Positions 59,743 to 64,000 of a stretch of DNA of 64,000 bases are shown in pieces. The notes beneath the pieces are model-generated. The model made no database searches and was not told the DNA's origin. It worked only from the letters and a program-made list of their open reading frames with translations. The position numbers were made by a program, and so were the translations under genes. Source of the stretch: Stenopsyche tienmushanensis (Eukaryota > Arthropoda > Insecta > Trichoptera > Stenopsychidae); assembly GCA_008973525.1 (NCBI GenBank), contig WACJ01000043.1, forward strand, positions 1 to 64,000. Direction: 5' to 3'. How positions within the stretch are numbered: the first letter of the stretch is position 1; each line of letters opens with the position of its first letter.

Positions 59743-60230
59743 TCAAGTGCCATCTCCTCTTCGAATGTTGGCTATCATCAGGGCTATCTCCACCTTGGAG
59801 ACAGCAGCTCTGAAAAGAGAGACTGCGCTCATCCCGAACCACTGTCTTAGGTTTTTTAGCCACGAGGTGCGTCGTCTTCCGGGTCCCCTTCTTCCTATAA
59901 TTTTCCCCTGGATAATAAGCTGCAGAAGCTCGTATCTGTCTCCTCTCATTACATGACCAAAGTATTCTAGTTTTTTGATTTTCACAGTTTCTAATACTTC
60001 AAGAGTTCTATTCATACGCTGCAATATCTCGTCGTTCCGAACTCTGTCCATCCACGAAACCTTGAGCATTCTTCTGTATATCCAGAACTCAAAGAATTCT
60101 ATTCGTTTGGAAGCTTCTGTAAGAGTCTATGCTTCTGCACCATAGTAGAGAACGGGAAGTATATAGCAGCCTACCAACCGCATTCGAAGCTCAAGGGATA
60201 AATCTTTTGTAGTCAGGACTTTTTTCTTTT
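59743..60230 (-). pseudogene. endonuclease-reverse transcriptase type non-LTR relic, C-terminus
   Basis: The minus frame reads LRMRLVGCYILPVLYYGAEA, a stop where Trp is usual, TLTEASKRIEFFEFWIYRRM, SWMDRVRNDEIL, KIKKLEYFGHVMRGDRYE and GRRGPGRRRTSWLKNLRQW. This is the well-known C-terminal tail of insect RTE-like/endonuclease-RT elements. One in-frame stop upstream and the missing RT core show that it is a fragment. Confidence 0.85.
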
Positions 60231-60239
60231 CTCACAGCT

Positions 60240-60499
60240 TTCCACATATATTTTTTTTTAGAGAATAGGGAGCAGTCCTAGTAGGATACATCAGAGCGAC
60301 TCACGTCTACATGGCCACCCAAATGATATATGCTGAGCTAGCCACGGATTTCCCTGATAATGGTCTGCTGTGCAACCGGTCGTTGGATAGACCAGGGATC
60401 TTTCGAATGGTATTGTTAAGTGTAAAATTCGTCCAAAAAATATGATTAAGAAAATATACGAGATGGCTAGTCTGTCTAATATATTTATTTACAACTTAA
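60240..60499. other. short intergenic stretch
   Basis: No gene was recognised between the retrotransposon relic and the piggyBac-like MITE. Confidence 0.35.
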
Positions 60500-61026
60500 C
60501 CTTTTCGTGAGTACTTACGGAAATATCCGTTTTGACCTTCACTATTCAGAAAGAGCACTCTTGTGCATTGAAGCTCCGAGGCGGACAGAGACAAAGAGAA
60601 CTTAGCGCAGTTTGGGAGACTGAGACGGATAGCTTCTTCATATGCATCGCATGATTGTATAGATCGTTAAGCCCAAATTTATCCACTTATAATGATTTCG
60701 ATTTCAAGTGTGTTATTTGTTTACGCAAAGAAACGACCGAATATTGTGTGTTATCGAGAGTGTTTGTTTATTTAACTGCTTGCTGTTCTTCGCTGCGTGT
60801 TGAATGAGTCTTTGTCCAATTATCATTTCCTTCTAAAGGAGGAGCACTTGAATCGATTTTTTGTGCATTGTTTATGTAAAGAAATAACGAGTGTTCATGA
60901 CAAGTGGCTCTGCCTCGAATTGAAGATTGTCTTACGCTGATTAGGAGCTGACAGAAAGTAATCGGTGTAAAGCGATTATGACATCAACGACTTCATCGAT
61001 TTTAAATTTGCTCACTAACGAAAAGG
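60500..61026 (+). mobile_element. piggyBac-like MITE (TTAA flanks), copy 2
   Basis: It starts CCTTTTCGTGAGTACTTACGG after TTAA (60496-60499) and ends GCTCACTAACGAAAAGG before TTAA (61027-61030). It is the reverse complement of 54534-55080 over its whole length with small indels. Confidence 0.85.
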
Positions 61027-61029
61027 TTA

Positions 61030-61329
61030 AGATAGAGAGAGAACTCAGCTAAAGGACTCGGGTGATATCAAGCCACATAGAGAATAGGCGAATGAAATAA
61101 CACGTCTTCTCAAGCTCAAAACTGGTTGCAAAAGAAGACCTCTTCAATACAGTATTTTTTTGCATAAGCTACAATCGAAAAGAGCCTGCATCTAAGCGTT
61201 AAGAAAAGACAATTGAAAAAAATCGACTAAAAGAAATGTTTCAATTTGATATATCTTCTGATCAATTTGTATTTTTCGCAGATTTTGAATTCGATTTAAT
61301 GAAGTTTATTGGTAGCATCCCGTGCAAAT
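61030..61329. other. short intergenic stretch
   Basis: No gene or repeat was recognised. Confidence 0.35.
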
Positions 61330-61900
61330 ATGAACCCAATCGGCACACGAGTCGTTAGCGTCACAATTACCCATTTTGGTTTGTCGTCCAGTAACTTTTA
61401 TCCACGACCATAACAAAGCAAAAAAGTCATCAGATCCTGGTTCTCAAACATATGTAATTATGATTGCCCGGCTTAAAAATGTTCGGTGTGCCGAATTTTC
61501 GGGTCGGTGTGAAGTTTATAAACACATTAGGCTGGTGTAATTAACGGATTAAGCTCACAAATACTCGGTCAATTAGGCTTGGCTCTCGTCGTCGCGGAGC
61601 ATCATCATCATCATCATTCATCGGACGGTCACCAATACACAAATGGTAATTTGTAATTTCAGCCGGTGGCGTTAATTCAGCCGAAATGCCGTTTCTTTGT
61701 TTATGGCGAGGGGCCCCAATTAGAGCGGGCAGGTTCCCGAACCGTGGGCGCCTGCCTCGCTGATTAAGCCATCACAACATGTCGGAAATATGAAATATTA
61801 AAGCCCTGCTTCTCGAGTGCTCTGCCCCCATAGCGTCGCTCCCAGGGGTTACTTAGCCGCAGTAGTTGACAACCTTTCTGCGAACGATCTGATTGCAGTC
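61330..61900. other. GC-balanced non-repetitive island, possible conserved non-coding element
   Basis: The segment is unlike its AT-rich surroundings and unlike any transposon in the window. It contains a CAT microsatellite (61601-61617), repeated GTAATTTCAGCC/TTAATTCAGCC strings, TTTGTTTATGGCGAGGGG and GGGGCCCCAATTAGAGCGGG. No open frame is usable. A developmental-gene enhancer is one possibility, by inference only. Confidence 0.35.
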
Positions 61901-62315
61901 TCAAGAAATGATCGCCTTGATAGCTTCAGCTGATGCCTTAAATGCCCTAACGAGAATAACGTCATTCGAAGCATATACATATTACATTCTACTTATGATA
62001 CTTAATTTTTCAACTCCCCCTGTCCAATATAACTTTGTATAAATTACTCAGAATCACACAATATATGCATACATTCAATAGATAAACACAAATCTAATTC
62101 ATGCATTACATGAAATATTATCCCTAATCTATATATAATTTTCAAATTTGTATAACGCCCGTAAGTAAATTTGAATAAGATCACTTCGTCGGTGTATTTT
62201 ATCACAAGAAAAAACACTTCTTAAATTTAATGCATTTTTCAATTTCAATTCACCAATGATTAGAAGCAGCAAGTGACCTTAAGAAGCGAGGATCTTTTAA
62301 GGTCATCTATTAGAC
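61901..62315. other. AT-rich DNA, nothing recognised
   Basis: No feature was recognised before the hAT copy that starts at 62316. Confidence 0.4.
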
Positions 62316-62966
62316 CAGTGCTCCGCAACCTTTTTTCACCCACGGCACACCAAAGTACTTCCTTAAATTTTGCGGCACATCAAAAGCTAAAATAATAGAT
62401 ATTGATTTATTTATTTATTTTAAAATAGCTTTCGCCATAGTACGAGGCATATTCCGAAAGTAAGTGTACTACATTTTTATATTTTAAAAAAATACAAGAT
62501 ATTTTTGATACACTTGTTAACTATTTTTCAACATAATCGCCATCCCGTCCAATGCATCTGGTGAGCCGAGGCACAAGTTTCTTTATTGCTAACCCTCAAA
62601 AAACAAAAAACCACAGCCCGTTATGCTTACAGTACACTTACTTTCGGGATATATTTCATACATAAAGAAAAGGAAAAAAGACACAAGTTTCATCCATAGA
62701 ATGTGATTTTTTCTGACGTGCAATTAATTTTGCAACATGCACTAGCTTCTAATGCCCTTTCAGAAACCCTCAGGGCCGAATTCATATTTTTTTCTGTTTT
62801 TGATTTTATTCTAAACGCCTCTGAAAATATTGTTTACACTTTTTGGCACAACTGGGATGGTTTGAATTTAGATGATGATTTAGTTTACTGGGTGCCATTG
62901 CCGTCAACCGAGACGTTTCTGGTCAGCATCAGGTCCAGAGGACGATCGTCTGTTGATGGATGGGTA
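62316..62966. mobile_element. second copy of the nested hAT element, right end missing
   Basis: It starts CAGTGCTCCGCAACC and follows the element at 24153-27407, including a mariner at the same internal place (62452-62649). It then carries the intact site ACTAGCTTCTAATGCCC where the R1 element sits in the other copy, and continues to GTCTGTTGATGGATGGGTA, where it breaks off at hAT2-like sequence. Confidence 0.85.
62452..62649. mobile_element. internally deleted mariner (198 bp) in the second hAT copy
   Basis: Termini TTCCGAAAGTAAGTGTAC and GTACACTTACTTTCGGGA are flanked by TA on both sides, and the left sub-terminal sequence matches 24281-24420. Nearly all of the transposase is deleted. Confidence 0.85.
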
Positions 62967-62996
62967 TAGGAAATCCAATCCCGGGATCCCGGACAA
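62967..62996. repeat. hAT2 terminal scrap
   Basis: The sequence AGGAAATCCAATCCCGGGATCCCGGAC is the inverted-repeat end of hAT2 (compare 15118-15145). Only the end remains, at the broken edge of the other hAT copy. Confidence 0.65.
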
Positions 62997-63023
62997 TTGT
63001 AGTCTAATAATTAGACTACAATA

Positions 63024-63423
63024 CCAAGTATTGGTATAGTGGCTTAGATCCTGGACTCATAATTTAAAGGTTCGGGTTCAATTCCAGAGTGTGGAAAAAA
63101 TTTTCACCGTACCAGCAAATTTGATATTTCCGATCGATCATCTCAATCCAGGTTTACCCCGATTTCCTGGATTTGAAAAAGTAAATGCTGAGGTGATTAA
63201 TAAAGTCGTGCAGGGACGCCCACGAGTGAGTGATTGAAATTGCAACAATAATTAAATTACCTTTATTACATAATGATAATTTCGCTACTCACTCATAGAT
63301 TCTCTCCTCTTCTACCTTTCTAAATAATCCTATCCTTACTTTACCACGTAAAGTAAGGATATTGAGATCCCCTATATCCGACATCAGATATGACACATCA
63401 AGATTCATAAGAACTTTAAAGAG
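63024..63423 (+). repeat. SINE-B, tRNA-Met-like head, with 13-bp target duplication
   Basis: The 400-bp insertion is flanked by the exact repeat TTAGACTACAATA (63011-63023 and 63424-63436). The head has TGGTATAGTGGCTTAG (A-box region), CTCATAATTTAAAGG (anticodon arm resembling elongator tRNA-Met, CAT) and GGTTCGGGTTCAATTCC (B box). The body contains CCGATCGATCATCTCAATCC. A diverged copy is at 46211-46526. It is not a tRNA gene because no acceptor stem forms. Confidence 0.8.
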
Positions 63424-63436
63424 TTAGACTACAATA

Positions 63437-64000
63437 AGCTATGCTGCATGAGCGATTTCTACAATAATATTTTACGAACTTAGCACTTATCAATGAAATC
63501 TCCATAAATACATCAATCTCCACAAATTAAGTGAATTTCTAATTAATAAGCTCCCACGTGGTAAAATCAAATTTACTAGTTCCTGAGAAAATTTGATTTT
63601 ATTTAGTTAAAAGATGTAGCTATGTTTGTGTAATATATAATAAAATGACTTTTGGTGGTGATGGTGAAATGAATACTGGTTGCTAACATACAGGCGCATG
63701 AGATATGGGACGGAGAAATGTCGTAGACAAGAGAAAACATTTTTTTCCATTCATACACACATGTAACATGGAGGGACTATTTATGTCCCACCTTGTAATC
63801 AAATAATCAACTAACTTTTAATTATATTTTTTCTCTACGGTGAGTCCAAAATTTTGTATTGCTGGTTGTTTACCTCTGTCTAGAGAGCCAAAGGATGTCA
63901 CAAATGTGCCTTATAAATTAGCTTCTAAAGACATCATAATTATTTCCTATGCGTGTGGATAACTATTTCCATGAACATATGTGTCGATGACCCCCTAAAT
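63437..64000. other. AT-rich end of the window
   Basis: A string near 63615 (TGTAGCTATGTTTGTGTAATATATAA) recurs near 39675. No gene was recognised. Confidence 0.35.

Noticed and set aside
59581..59850. 89-codon plus frame with a Ser run
   Set aside because: The Ser run comes from a CTT microsatellite, and the 3' part is antisense to the retrotransposon relic.
63030..63100. Functional tRNA-Met gene
   Set aside because: The anticodon arm and B box resemble tRNA-Met, but there is no acceptor stem and a 13-bp duplication brackets a 400-bp element.

Overview
The window is nuclear DNA of an arthropod, most likely an insect. It is AT-rich, has spliceosomal genes with GT-AG introns, and is crowded with mariner, hAT, piggyBac-like, Mutator-like, Jockey/R1-type non-LTR and tRNA-derived SINE sequences. 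The order or species cannot be fixed from what is visible. No bacterial features, CRISPR arrays, rRNA genes or functional tRNA genes were found.

Five gene models are supported. (1) A minus-strand gene at 3.2-4.9 kb encodes a 239-residue single-pass membrane protein with a signal peptide, a Thr-rich stalk assembled from tiny phase-matched exons, one transmembrane helix and a tyrosine-motif tail. (2-4) Three plus-strand caspase-family genes lie at 18.1-22.1, 23.3-29.1 and 51.5-57.1 kb, and relict exons of a fourth copy sit inside the last one. (5) A complete M14 zinc carboxypeptidase zymogen gene (417 residues, six coding exons) lies at 32.0-34.7 kb. The caspases keep the catalytic His/Cys and the S1-pocket Gln and Arg residues, but splice to a QMCR(T/N) active site instead of QACxG, and the link between the p20-like and p10-like parts is about ten residues short.

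Layout: 1-3 kb AT-rich repeats; 3-5 kb membrane-protein gene; 5.7-15.6 kb mostly dead transposons; 17.4-29.2 kb a tandem duplication of caspase genes, where copy B has gained a hAT element that itself holds a mariner and a 5'-truncated R1-clade retrotransposon; 29.8-30.4 kb decayed piggyBac; 31.8-34.8 kb carboxypeptidase; 35-51 kb gene-poor DNA with repeats, a Mutator-like element (40.3-42.1 kb) and a few more GC-balanced, non-repetitive islands that may be regulatory; 51.5-57.1 kb third caspase; 57.8-64 kb further transposons, including a second hAT copy that preserves the empty target site of the R1 insertion at 25.3 kb.

The genes do not form a pathway. The coherent system is the caspase cluster: copies A and B are a recent duplication with nearly identical exons 4 and 5, copy C is older and more diverged, and all three share the unusual active-site junction. 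Target-site duplications and shared or absent insertions allow much of the local transposon history to be ordered.
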